From: Myotis daubentonii | Lineage: Eukaryota > Chordata > Mammalia > Chiroptera > Vespertilionidae | Assembly (NCBI RefSeq): GCF_963259705.1 | Contig: NC_081841.1 | Location: forward strand, 116,507,033 to 116,571,032 | Direction of reading: 5' to 3' | Length of the DNA: 64,000 nt | Part shown: positions 33,576-43,039 of the stretch, in pieces | How the letters are laid out: each line of letters starts with the position of its first letter | Position numbering within the stretch: the first letter of the stretch is position 1 | Made by a program: the position numbers and the translations under genes | Notes under the pieces: generated by a model | The model's input: the letters and a program-made list of their open reading frames with translations, nothing else | What the model was told of the DNA's origin: nothing | The model's database searches: none

Positions 33576-33789
33576 CAGCCGTGGGCAGACTACGGCCCGC
33601 GGGCCGTATCCATCCTGTTTGAAATGAATAAAACAAACAAAAAAAAAGACCGTACCCTTTTATGAAATTAGGTTTACTTTGAATTTATATTAGTTCACAC
33701 AAACACTCCATCCATGCTTTTGTTCCGGCCCTCCGGTCCAGTTTAAGAACCTATTGTGGCCCTTGAGTCAAAAAGTTTGCCCACCCCTG
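33576..33789 (-). mobile_element. hAT MITE, 214 bp, in HAL1-B
   Basis: Termini CAGCCGTGGGCAGACTACGG and TTTGCCCACCCCTG are inverted repeats; flanked by GGCTAGAC and GGCTCGAC (8 bp, one mismatch). It is the opposite-strand relative of the element at 50281-50492. No coding capacity. Confidence 0.92.
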
Positions 33790-34472
33790 GGCTCGACTGT
33801 CGGACATCGTTCATATCTCAAGGGGAGCTTTCTCTCAGAGGTGTTCGCAACGATTACTTGGACACTGAGACTCGGGGCCTCTTATGGAAGGACTGACAAT
33901 CAGCCATTGCTGTTTGCTCCGCCCTATTGATCCCCTGGGACCCCGCCCCGTCCAAGCTGTGCACGGAGGCTTTTACAATCTGAAAATTACCTAACAAACT
34001 TGAAGCTGGCCCAAGGCCCCAGGTCAACTTGCATTCCTTCACAGCTAACCTCCTGCTGAGTAGCCTCAGGCAAAGGCTAAATTAACACCTCCCTACAGAT
34101 CCAGGAGCCAGTATACCCGATGGTCACAGTGGGACCATCCAGATTACAACCCCTCGAACCCATACGGGACACACTCAGGGGGCAGACTTACTGAGCATCA
34201 AAGCCCCATTGAAGCAGGTCTTGCCCCAGAGGGGTATCTCCAGCACAGAAGTTCTCCCACTGCAGACACAGCTGATTCTCACAGCCAATTGGTCAATTCC
34301 TCCCAGTGACACCTACAACAATCAAGGCTTAACTACAACAAGACTGTGCACGCAGCCCACATCGGGGTGCACCAAGAGTGTCCACCTTAGGTAATTGGGG
34401 AGGCTGAGCCATTGGGCCATATAAGACACCTAGCACAGAAAGCCACTCCATCAACACAGGGAAGCAGAAAAA

Positions 34473-35377
34473 ATGCAGAGACAAAGAAACAGGTCACAAA
34501 TGACAGAAATGGAGGAAAGCAAACGACTGGATATAGAGTTCAAAACCACACTTTTAAGGTTTTTCAAGAACTTTCTATAAGCCACCGATAACCTTAGTAA
34601 AACCCACAAAAAGTCTGGTGAGACCACTGATAAATGTCGTGAGATCCTCAACAAATCTAGTGAGACCCTCGATGATATGATAAAGGACCAACTAGAAATT
34701 AAGCATACACTGTCTGAAATGGAGGATATTACACAGACTCCCAAGAGCAGACTAGATGATCGCAAGAATCAAGTCAACGATTTGAAATGCGAAGAAGCAA
34801 AAAACACCCAACCAGGAAAGCAAAATGAAGAAAGAACCCAAAAATATGAAGATAGTGTAAGGAGCCTCTGGGACAGCTTCAAGCATACCAACATCAGAAT
34901 TATAGGAGTGGCAGAAGATGAGAGTGACCAAGATATTGAAAACCTATTTGAAGAAATAATGACAGAAAACTTCCCCTACCTGGTGAAAGAAATAGACTTA
35001 CAAGTCCAGGAAGCACAGAGAACCCCCAACAAAGGAATCTGAAGAGGACCACACCAAGTCACATCATAATTAAAATGCCAAGAGCAAAAGACAGAGAGAA
35101 TCTTAAAAGCAGCAAGAGAAAGAAACTCAGTTACCTGCAAGGGAGTACCCATACGACTGTCAGCTGATTTCTCAACAGAAACTTTGCAGGCCAGAAGGGA
35201 GTGGCAAGAAATATTCAAAGTGATGAATAGCAAGAACCTACAACCAAGATTATTTTATCCATCGAAGTTATCATTCAGAATTGAAGGTCAGATAATGAGC
35301 TTCACAGATAAGAAAAAGCTAAAGAGTTCATCACCACCAAACCAGTATTATATGAAATTCTGAAAGGTATTCTTTAA
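34473..35377 (+). pseudogene. HAL1-B ORF1, broken
   Basis: Starts MQRQRNRSQMTEMEESK, hits a TAA within about 35 codons, reopens at 34677-35042 with the coiled-coil end and the RRM (TNIRIIGVAEDES) and then is frameshifted through the C-terminal domain, whose blocks (ERILKAARE-like and LSADFSTETLQARREW) remain legible up to the stop at 35375-35377. Confidence 0.85.
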
Positions 35378-35831
35378 GAAGAGGAAGAAGAAGAAAAAGG
35401 TAAAGATACAAATTATGAACAACAAATCCACATCTATCAACAAGTGAATCTAAAAATCAAGTGAATAATCTGATGAACAGAATGAACTGGTGATTACAGT
35501 AGAATCGGGTATGGAAAGGGAGTGGACTGACTATTCTTGAGGGGGAAAGGGGTGAGGGTGATACAGGAAGAGACTGGACAAAAATCGTGCACCTATGGAA
35601 GAGGACAGTGGGTGGGGAGTGAGGATGGAGGGTGCATTGGGAACTGGGTGGAGGGGAGGTATGGGGGAAAAACGAGGAACAAATGTAATAATCTCAACAA
35701 TAAAGAATTAATTTTTTAAAAAAAGAATCTTCTAGAAACCTCCGAGAATATAGTGAGAACCTCAAGCTTATGAAAAAGGACCAATTAGAAATTAAGCATA
35801 CACTAATGAAATAAAGAATAATATACAGAAT

Positions 35832-35932
35832 GTGCTCACTTCGGCAGCACATATACTAAAATTGGAACAATACAGGGATTAGCATGGCCCCTGCAGAAGG
35901 ATGACATGCAAATTCGTGAAGTGTTACATATT
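35832..35932 (+). pseudogene. U6 snRNA retropseudogene
   Basis: Starts GTGCTCACTTCGGCAGCACA and follows the U6 sequence through ATTAGCATGGCCCCTGC and GCAAATTCGTGAAGTG to ACATATT, then an A-rich tail replaces the usual terminal T-run. Differences include a 3-nt deletion after ATACAG (near 35873) and transitions at CpG sites. It lies inside HAL1-A with an imperfect short duplication of ATACAGA on both sides. No upstream snRNA-type promoter (PSE, TATA) is expected or seen, so it is a dead retrocopy. Confidence 0.95.
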
Positions 35933-36965
35933 AAAAAAAAGAAGAAGAAGAACATACAGAGATCCAACAGCAGACTAGAGGATCCCAAGAATCAAGTCAA
36001 AGATTTGAAATTTCGAAGAAGCAAAAAACACCCAACCAGAAAAGCAAAATGAAAAAAGAATCCAAAAATATGAAGATAGTGTAAGGAGCCTCTGGGACAG
36101 CTTCACGCGTACCAACATCCGAATTATAGGGGTGCCAGAAGAAGAGAGAGAGCAACATATTGAAAACCTACTTGAAGAAATAATAACAGAAAATTTCTCC
36201 TATCTTGTGAAAGAAATAGATTTACAAGTCCAGGAAGCACAGAGAACCCCAAACAAAAGGAATCCAAAGAGGACCACACCAAGGCACATCATCATTAAAA
36301 TGCCAAGAGCAAAAGAGAAAGAGAGAATCTTAAAAGCAGCAAGAGAAAAACAGTTACCTACAAGGGAGTACCCATACGACTGTCAGCTGATTTCTCAATA
36401 GAAATGATGCAGGCCAGAAGGGAGTGGCAAGAAGCATTCAAAGTGATGAATAGCAAGAACCTACAACCAAGATTACTCTACCCAGCAAAGCTATCATTTA
36501 GAATTGAAGGTCAAATAAAGAGCTTCTCAGATAAGAACAAGCTAAAGGAGTTCATCACTGCCAAACCAGTATTATATGAAATGCTGAAGGGTATTCTTTC
36601 AAAAGAGGAAGAAGAAAAAAAAGGTAAATATAAAAATTATGAACAACAAATACATATCTATCAACAAGTGAATCTAAAAAACTCAAGTGAATAAAAATTT
36701 TGATGAACAGAATAAACGTGAATATAATAGAATCAGGGTCATAAAAAGGGAGTGGAATGACAATTCTCGGGGGGAAGAGGGTATGGGCGGTGCAGGAATA
36801 GACTGGACAAAATTCGTACACCTATGGATGAGGACAATGGAGGGGTGGTAAGGGCATTGGTTGGGGTGGGAACTGAGTGAAGGGGAGCTATGGGGAGAAA
36901 AAAGGATCAGCTGTAATAATCTGAACAATAAAGACTTAATAAAAAGGAAATAGACTAATATTAAT

Positions 36966-37670
36966 TTAGAGGCCCTGTGCACGAATTCGTGCACTGGTGG
37001 CGTTCCTCGCGTTGATCTGCGGGAATTGGGCGGAAACCTCCAGTCCAATGCCGCCTGTTGCTCCTGCCTGCCACTCTTGCCTACCACTTCCATTCATCCC
37101 AGTCAGTCGCAATTAGGAGAGGCTCCCGCTGCCACAGTGGCTGTCGCCAGCCGTGAGCCCCGCGTCTCCTGCCTGTCTTCAGGGGGATTGAGGGTTCCAG
37201 GACATAATTGGCCTTCCGGGCAGGCGGTGGGATGCCTTGCCACCCTGGGATCCAGATCCACCCCGCTAACGTTGGCGCCTTTTGTCGGGAGACACCTGGC
37301 TGCCCCTTTTATATCATTTCTTCCTTGCGGAGCGTCTAGGGAGGGGAAGCAGTTGCAGTGCCCAAGGCTGACTTCCAGGAGCCTGGCGGCTCTGTCAGGA
37401 TCATGCCAGTGGTGCAGGTCCGTCGATGCCTGGGTCGTCCTCTGGAGATTGTACCTGCAGAACTACTGAGGGAATGAGTATCTGCTGCCCCACTGGTTGG
37501 CTGCTGGGATTGGTTGGTCAGCTGAGCTGCTCTCCCACTGTCTGAGCACACTGACCACCAGGGGGCAGCTCCTGCATTGAGCATCTGCCCCCTGGTGATC
37601 AGTGTTCATCATAGTGACAGGTCGACTGGTTGTTCAGTTGCTTAGGCTTTTACATATATATATATATATA
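36966..37670 (-). mobile_element. HeliBat Helitron, antisense, first of the train
   Basis: 3' end TTAGAGGCCCTGTGCACGAA with hairpin GTGCACGAATTCGTGCAC at 36978-36995. The 5' side shows the complement of ATGTAAAAGCCTAAGCAAC at 37637-37653 followed by a (TA)n run that blurs the terminus. The interior has a gene-like stretch (37320-37480) discussed in the findings. Confidence 0.85.
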
Positions 37671-38839
37671 CTAGAAGCCCGGTGCACAAAAATTTGTGCA
37701 CTCGGGGGAAGAGGGGGGTCCTTCAGACCGGCCTGTGCCCTCTCGCAGTCTGGGACCCCTCGGGGGATAACGACCTGCTGGCTTAGGCCTGCTCCCAGGT
37801 GGCAGAGGGCAGGCCCAATCCCTAGGTGCAGCCCCTGGTCGGGCTCAGAGCAGGGCCGATTGGGGAGTCGGGGCGCCTTCCCCTGTCATGCACAGAGCAG
37901 GGCAGATTGGGAGGTTGCAATGCCACCCCCAGTCATGCTCAGGGTAGGGCCGATTGGGGGGTTGGGGCCCCGCCCCCTGTCACACACAGAGATGCAGGGC
38001 GATCAGGGCGTTGGGGCGCTGCCCCCTGTCACGTTGATCCCGGTGCCAGGAGGCCTCGCGGCTCCGCTGATCCTGGTGCTGGGAGGCATATTACCCTTTT
38101 ACTATATAGGGTAGAGGCCTGGTGCATGGGTGTGGCTGGCTAGTTTTCCCTGAAGGGTTTTCCGGACCAGGATGGGGGTCCCCACTGGGGTGCCTGGCCA
38201 GCCTGGGTGAGGGGATGATGGCTGTTTGCAGCTGGTCACATACCCTTCAGAGTGGGTGTCCCCACTGGGGTACTTGGCCAGTCTGGATGAGGGGATGATG
38301 GCTGTTTGCAGCTGGTCACACACCCTTCATGGTGGGGGTCCCCACTGGGGTGCCTGGCCAATCTGGCTGAGGGGCTGAGGGCTGTTTTCAGGCTGGGACT
38401 GAAGCTCCCAACCTCTCCTTTTTTTCTTTTTTTTTTTCTTTTTATTCTGGGCCAGCTTTAGCTCTGAGGCCTCGGCTGCTGAAAACAGGTTTCTGGCCTT
38501 TGTTTACCGTCTGTATTTGATACAATGTTGCGGTCCAGCTGGCTGAAGCCCCGCTGAGTAAAGCAGGTTTCTGGGGTTTTTTTAGCTTCTATATTCGCAA
38601 CATAGGTGCTTAGAGTTGCAGCTGAGAGGCCTGCAAGTCAGGCGGGGAACGTTGGAGTCCTCTGTCACTGAAGCAAGCAAGCCTCCCTGTTCGCATCAGC
38701 TTCCTGGCTTCCGGCCGCCATCTTGGCTTCGGGTTAATTTGTGTATCTCGGCCCTACTCTGTGAGTGACAGGGGGATTACCCAATGGGAAGGGTAGTGGT
38801 TGTACGCCAATTACCATGTTTCTCTTTTATTAGTGTAGA
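37671..38839 (-). mobile_element. Composite HeliBat Helitron, second copy of the 23057-24840 arrangement
   Basis: Left module 37671-38110 (3' end CTAGAAGCCCGGTGCAC with hairpin CACAAAAATTTGTG, short minisatellite) and right module 38111-38839 (interior with repeated GGGTCCCCACTGGGGTGCCT, 5' end complement of TCTACACTAATAAAAGAG). The junction TAGGGTAGAGGCCTGGTGCA has the same missing base as at 24205. It abuts neighbours on both sides with no host sequence between. Confidence 0.88.
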
Positions 38840-39849
38840 CTAGTGGCCCGGTGCACAAAAATTTGTGCAATCGAGGTGCATCCCTCAGCCCAGCCTGCCC
38901 CCTCAAACAGTCCAGGAGCCCTCACAGGATGTCCTACTGATGTCCCTGTGAGGAGCAGGCCTAAGCCGCAGTCTGGCCTCCCTCTGTGGAAGGCAACTGG
39001 CCCATCAGGTATATAGATACTTTCTGAAGGCATCACAGAATCCTTCCTTATTTCTTTCCTCTGCGATTGGAGAATAGGGCACTAAAAGGTGGGCACAGAA
39101 CTGTGGCCGGGCCTGGGGCTCTTGTAGGCAGCAGAAAGGAGAGGGCTTGGGAAAGCCTAGACATGGTTTTCTTCAATTATCCTCCCTTCCTCCGGGCCCC
39201 ACGCTCTGTTCTCACCTTGTCGTGGTGGACGCTTGGGCCTTGGACTAACAGGAGCCCAGCGACGGTGGAGTTCAGCCCCCTCACTTCTCAGCTGAACATA
39301 CAACCACCTCACATTCCAAGTGGAGCTGTTTTCAAGTGGCTACAGTGCTGGCAATTCATGCCTCCCGGCCTTTCCCCTCTCGGGTTTCCTCCTTGGGTCA
39401 GTTGCAAACTTCACCGAGACACCGAAGCAACTGTTCCCTGGTACTTCTGCATCGACCCTTGCCCGGGTCCACACCAGGAGGTTCCCAGCTGAGGTCCCCT
39501 CCCTGCACCCACCACTCTCTTCCCTGTGGGGGAAGGGAACAGCTCACCTTCTCTGGACCCTGCCAACCTGGCAGGCTGAGGCACAGGCCTGGCAGTGCAG
39601 CCTAGGGTGCTGGTGGCTGCGAGCTTTCTCCCCCTCCCTGAAGCGTGGGGTGGGGTTGCAGCAGCTCACAGCCGCCCCTGGCCACCATGCATGGAGATAC
39701 CACTCTCCACTGAGCCACCCTCTGCCCAGGACCTGTGGGGATTGGAGTGGCCTCGGGCTCCCACTGGCCCCACTGTAGCCAGACTTGGCTTGGCTGGCCA
39801 CCCCCACTGCCAGAGGGCTGTGCATGCCCCATGGGCCTCATCACCCTCA

Positions 39850-39963
39850 TGAATCCCTGTGGTCTGGCCATCCCATCCCAGGAAGTGGCCATCCTGATTG
39901 CCATAGCTCACTCTCTGGTGCAGTTGGGACTGCCCATTAAGCATGTAGGCAGGAGCTGGGCCT
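39850..39963 (-). pseudogene. Exon-like segment captured in the Helitron, source gene unidentified
   Basis: On the minus strand a pyrimidine-rich tract ending CCCTTCCCC plus TCAG (39964-39985) precedes an open stretch whose translation includes PAPAYMLNGQSQLHQRVSYG and NQDGHFLGWDGQ. That looks like a splice acceptor followed by a coding exon. I do not recognise the gene. The open frame (39666-40037) spans the supposed intron boundary, so it could also be chance. Confidence 0.4.
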
Positions 39964-40127
39964 CTGAGGGGAAGGAGGAGGGATGTGGGCCAGGGCAGAA
40001 GTGGGGAACTTGGTGATGTAAACACAGCCCCCCCCACCTTGTGCCGTACCCTCGCTGCGCTTCATTCCCTAACCACTGGGTGCCTCTGCCCAGCACTGTG
40101 TCCGGGCGGGCGGGTGGGGCTCAGGCC

Positions 40128-40250
40128 CCACTCACCATTGTATTGCTGCCCCCTCTGTTGCTGCTGAGCTGCTCACCATTGTATTGCTGCCCGCTCTGTT
40201 GCTGCTGAGCTGCTCACCATTGTATTGCTGCCCGCTCTGTTGCTGCTGAG
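40128..40250 (-). repeat. Three tandem 41-bp copies of the end of the FZD1 fragment
   Basis: Unit CTCACCATTGTATTGCTGCC then CGCTCTGTTGCTGCTGAGCTG, repeated with single differences. Read on the minus strand the first unit encodes QQQQSGQQYNGE in the FZD1 frame; because 41 is not a multiple of three, later copies are in other frames. Confidence 0.95.
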
Positions 40251-40514
40251 GCGGCGGCGGGAGCTGCTGACCTGGCCCAGGCCCCTGGCCAGCCTCCTGT
40301 GCCTGGACCCCAAGCAGCAGCAGAGCTTCCAGCAGCCAAAGCAGCAGCAGTAGCCAGTGCACCAAGTGCCCGGAGCCAGCTGGGGGGCGGCGGTGGTGGT
40401 GGCCAGAGTCCCAGCTCCCCTCTGCCATGGCCCCTCCAGGAGCGCCCAAGCACAAAGTTCCCAGCTCCTGGCGCCAGTGCCTGGGGACTTCTTAGGTGCC
40501 TCCTCCTCCCCACT
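40213..40514 (-). pseudogene. FZD1: Captured FZD1 N-terminal coding fragment
   Basis: Derived from Frizzled-1, a seven-pass Wnt receptor whose gene is a single exon. Minus-strand translation shows the FZD1 order: a degenerate start region (40490-40514, EEAPKKS-like), SWELCA (about 40465), MAEGSWDSGHHHRRPP (about 40400-40450, in a shifted frame), the signal peptide LLLLLWLLEALLLLGVQAQ (about 40295-40355), GQGPGPGQQLPPPPQQQQSG and QQYNGE (40213). Homology stops just before the cysteine-rich Wnt-binding domain. The start ATG is degraded and one frameshift separates SWELCA from the signal peptide. An internal Met opens a 107-codon frame (40132-40455) retaining the signal peptide. Sense matches the Helitron orientation. 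FZD1 itself maps elsewhere in mammals, so this is a transduplicated copy. Confidence 0.87.
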
Positions 40515-40519
40515 GCCCT

Positions 40520-40800
40520 CGCTTCATGAATCGCAAGTTTCCCCAGAGGCAGCAGCTGCAGGACAAAGAGCAGGAGACAGGGGAGCAGGCTGAGTGCGGC
40601 TCGGGCTGGACAGAGGGCACCGGTGCAGAGGAGATCTCCCCGGCGGCAGGGGGAGTCGCTGCCCATTAGGGAGATCACCTCCACGCCGGTGCCTTCCATC
40701 CAGCCCAAGCCAGAGCCGCGCTTGGCCTGCTCCCCTGTCTCCCGCTCTGGGTCCTACAGCCGTCGCCTCCACGGAAAATTGGGATTCATGAAGCGCGGAC
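40520..40800. repeat. Inverted duplication beside the FZD1 fragment
   Basis: The ~120-bp stretch from about 40522 to 40645 (GCTTCATGAATCGCAAGTTT onward) reappears inverted at about 40670-40793 with many scattered mismatches, around a ~25-bp spacer. Because it lies directly upstream of the FZD1 start, the arms are probably FZD1 5' leader copied twice in opposite orientation. That origin is inferred. Confidence 0.8.
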
Positions 40801-40914
40801 AGCTGGGAGAGCCGGGTGGCTCCAGCGCTCCAGGGTCGCCTCCTGCCTTCCTGGCCTTGGGCTGGATGGCTCCCTGCGGGCGGGGCTCATGCTAAGGCAA
40901 GCAATGCCGCTGAT

Positions 40915-41215
40915 CCCCTGCCCACGCCCGGGTCGCACACAGAAGTCGGCCCCCTGTCTCTGGTAGGCGGTCGAAGCGATCGCCACCGCTTGCCTTGGCC
41001 CCAGCCCCCACCCACCCTCCCGGATCACACACAGGAGTGGGCCCTGTGTCTCTGGTAGGCGGGGGAAGCGATTGGCACGGCTTGCCTTGGCCCCAGCCCC
41101 CACCCGCCTGCGGATCGCACACGGGAGTGGGCCCTGTGTCTTCGGTGGGCGGGGGAGGGCTCCGGTGTAGTGATCAGCACCGCTTGCCTTAGCCCCAGCC
41201 CCCACCCAGATGGCA
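40915..41215. repeat. Three-unit GC-rich tandem repeat in the Helitron
   Basis: Three diverged units of about 90-110 bp sharing GTGGGCCCTGTGTCT, GGTAGGCGGGGGAAGCGAT and GCTTGCCTTGGCCCCAGCCC. Open frames on both strands here reflect the repeat. Confidence 0.85.
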
Positions 41216-41406
41216 CACGGGGGCCTGGATGGCGGCTTGTGCTGTCCTACCCTGCCTTCAGTATGCAAATTAGCCGCTATCTTTGTTAGCGGTTAACCGC
41301 CATCTTAGTTGGCAATTAATTTGCATATCACCCTGATTAGCCAATGGGAAGGGTAGCGGAGGTACGGCTAATTACCATGTTTCTCTTTTATTAGATAGGA
41401 TATAGA

Positions 41407-42175
41407 CTAGTGGCCCGGTGCACGAATTCGTGCATATTGAAAGGAAATTAATTAGAAGCAATATTTTAATATCCCTATTCGCCCTTTCTCTATAATAGAA
41501 GTGTCAACCAAATTCATGCTCGACAATGACAGATGGAAACATACGCGTCCAATTAGCGCCAGCAAGAGCTTTCTGTATATCACACATGTGCCAGTCAACT
41601 TAGCCTTTTATAGATATAAATCAGACTGGCTTTCTGATTTAGCTAAACTTTTTCCAGCCCAGTGAAACATCCCAACTTCTCTTTCAGGTAATTGTCAGCA
41701 ACACAGCAGTAAATATCAACATGACGCACATTATTATTGTAGATCATGCAGGGAGAAAAAGGGTAAAATATTTTAACTGTAGCAGTGTTTCACTCAATAT
41801 TCTGTGCAGTGAGAAAACCAGAAGTTATTTTCAAGGTCCACCATTTCTTACTTCTTTTCAGTCGGGTCAGTTTTCTAAGCTTTCTAAATCTCCGTTTTCT
41901 GGCTAATGAAAGAATATAGGATTCCACTGAGTCTGCTATCTATCTACTCCAGGACTTCTGTGAGGATCAAATCAGATGAGGCATAGGAAAATGCTTCATG
42001 ACATTTGGTTACAGTGTAAAGTGTTTCCACCTGGCTATGAAGCAAGTCGTTTTCCTGGGCTGAAGAAACTCCAAGGAGGCTATTCATCGTTAGGGAGAGG
42101 AAGCCAGGTACTGCTACTTGGCATCATTACCTGGACAGAGGGAAGGACACTTAGCATATTAGCCTTTTATACAGA
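41407..42175 (-). mobile_element. HeliBat Helitron with two candidate 5' ends
   Basis: One 3' terminus (CTAGTGGCCCGGTGCACGAA with hairpin, 41407 onward). Two positions look like 5' termini on the minus strand: 41614 (complement of TCTATAAAAGGCTAAGTTG) and 42175 (complement of TCTGTATAAAAGGCTAATA), each followed by T on the plus strand. The stretch between them (41615-42150) resembles unique host DNA. Either a 208-bp Helitron sits beside an unrelated 5' end, or a longer one acquired host DNA upstream. Confidence 0.75.
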
Positions 42176-42179
42176 TAGA

Positions 42180-42625
42180 CTAGAGGCCTGGTGCATGAAA
42201 ATTCATGCACTCGTGGGGGTGTCTCTCCGCCTGGCCTGCGCCCTTTCGCAATCCAGGACCCCTCGGGGTATGTCCAACTGACCACTTAGGCCCACTTCCC
42301 AGGGGAGTGGGCCTAAGCTGGCAGTCAGACATCCCTCTGGCAGCCTAGTAGCCCTCAGGGGATGTCCAACTAATGGCTCATGCCTGCTCCCCGCCAGACA
42401 TCCTTAATGCTGCCGTGGAGGCAGGAGAGGCTTCTGCCACCACCACTGTGCTAGCCAGCCGTGAGCAGTCTTCTGGATGAATAGCGCTCCTCCTGTGGAA
42501 GCGCACTGACCACCAGGGGAAGCTCCTGCGCTGAGTGTCTGCCCCCTGGTGGTCAGTGCACGTCATAGCAACCGGTGGTTCCGCCATTGAGGTCAATTTG
42601 CATATTACCCTTTTGTTATATAGGA
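42180..42625 (-). mobile_element. HeliBat Helitron, antisense, 446 bp, last of the train
   Basis: 3' end CTAGAGGCCTGGTGCATGAA with hairpin TGCATGAAAATTCATGCA at 42191-42208; 5' end complement of TCCTATATAACAAAAGGG at 42625 followed by T. Non-coding. Confidence 0.93.
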
Positions 42626-43039
42626 TGGTTTTGTGAATAAATTTTTTCCTTTAAAAAACTATATCAATGTAGGAAAAAAGGATATTCTACTTGGTAAAAG
42701 ATAAAGATAGATGAGAGAAATAGGAAGCAATAATTAGGAAGCTATTGAAGTGATCAAAGCAAGAGATAGTTGCAACCTATATTTTTGACAATATAAAGGG
42801 GACTGTCTTTTGGTTTTGGTTTTAATGCTCTAAATTCTTTTCACTTAGAACCCCAATTAGTTGAAAATTCTTTCAGTTTTTATTAGAATAGTATTTAGAT
42901 GCGACTGTGTAAGGTCTAAATCTTATTTTACCCAATTCTGGTTTTAGGCAGACATCAAGGGCTCTGTCTCATGATCTGTATGCTTATAATTTATCTTATG
43001 TTCCATCCATCCCTCCAACTCTAAAACTAACTGATTTAC
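42626..43039 (+). other. ALG5 intron, no recognised element
   Basis: AT-rich single-copy-like sequence. Confidence 0.55.

Larger units (their letters stand above)
26998..35722 (+). mobile_element. HAL1-B, inserted in HAL1-A and itself split by an L1
   Basis: HAL1-B consists of 26998-27076 (5' end with ACCAAGATGGCAGCATAGG) and 33292-35722 (rest of leader, ORF1 relic and 3' UTR ending with AATAAAGAATTAATTTTTT). Outer boundaries are set by the 14-bp duplication of HAL1-A. The inserted L1 duplicated 18 bp of HAL1-B: AAGAATACAACTAAAAGA at 27059-27076 and, with one mismatch, at 33292-33309. A hAT MITE lies at 33576-33789. Confidence 0.88.
26891..36694 (+). pseudogene. HAL1-A ORF1, broken and split
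   Basis: The exonless ORF1 runs 26891-26997 then 35737-36694. It starts MQRQRNMSQ and soon meets a stop after FRTTVIR. In the right part, 36132-36401 encodes the end of the RRM and the RNA-binding C-terminal block (PRHIIIKMPRAKEKERIL), and 36404-36694 the rest (LQPRLLYPAKLSFRIEGQIK). Frameshifts near 36400 and 36000 and the U6 insertion abolish function. Confidence 0.85.
25738..36946 (+). mobile_element. HAL1-A, outer element of a three-layer nest
   Basis: HAL1-A consists of 25738-26997 (5' leader with GAACCAAGATGGCGGC and the start of ORF1) and 35737-36946 (rest of ORF1 and 3' UTR ending AATAAAGACTTAATAAAAAG). It is flanked by near-identical duplications GAAAATAGACCAATATT (25721-25737) and GGAAATAGACTAATATT (36946-36962). 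It was split by HAL1-B, which duplicated AAGAATCTTCTAGA (26984-26997, 35723-35736), and later received a U6 retropseudogene at 35832. Confidence 0.9.
38840..41400 (-). mobile_element. 2.56-kb HeliBat Helitron with captured gene fragments
   Basis: Complete on both ends: 3' terminus CTAGTGGCCCGGTGCACAAA at 38840 with hairpin, and 5' terminus complementary to TCCTATCTAATAAAAGAG at 41400 followed by T. It is over three times the usual length here. Reading in its own (minus) direction the order is: terminal region, a three-unit GC-rich repeat (40915-41215), an inverted duplication (40520-40800), an FZD1-derived segment (40213-40514), a 41-bp triplication (40128-40250), and about 1 kb of gene-like sequence with an exon-like stretch at 39850-39963. 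No Rep/helicase. Confidence 0.93.

Noticed and set aside
35832..35932. Functional U6 snRNA gene
   Set aside because: Internal deletion, CpG transitions, A-rich tail, and location inside a retrotransposon mark it as a retropseudogene.
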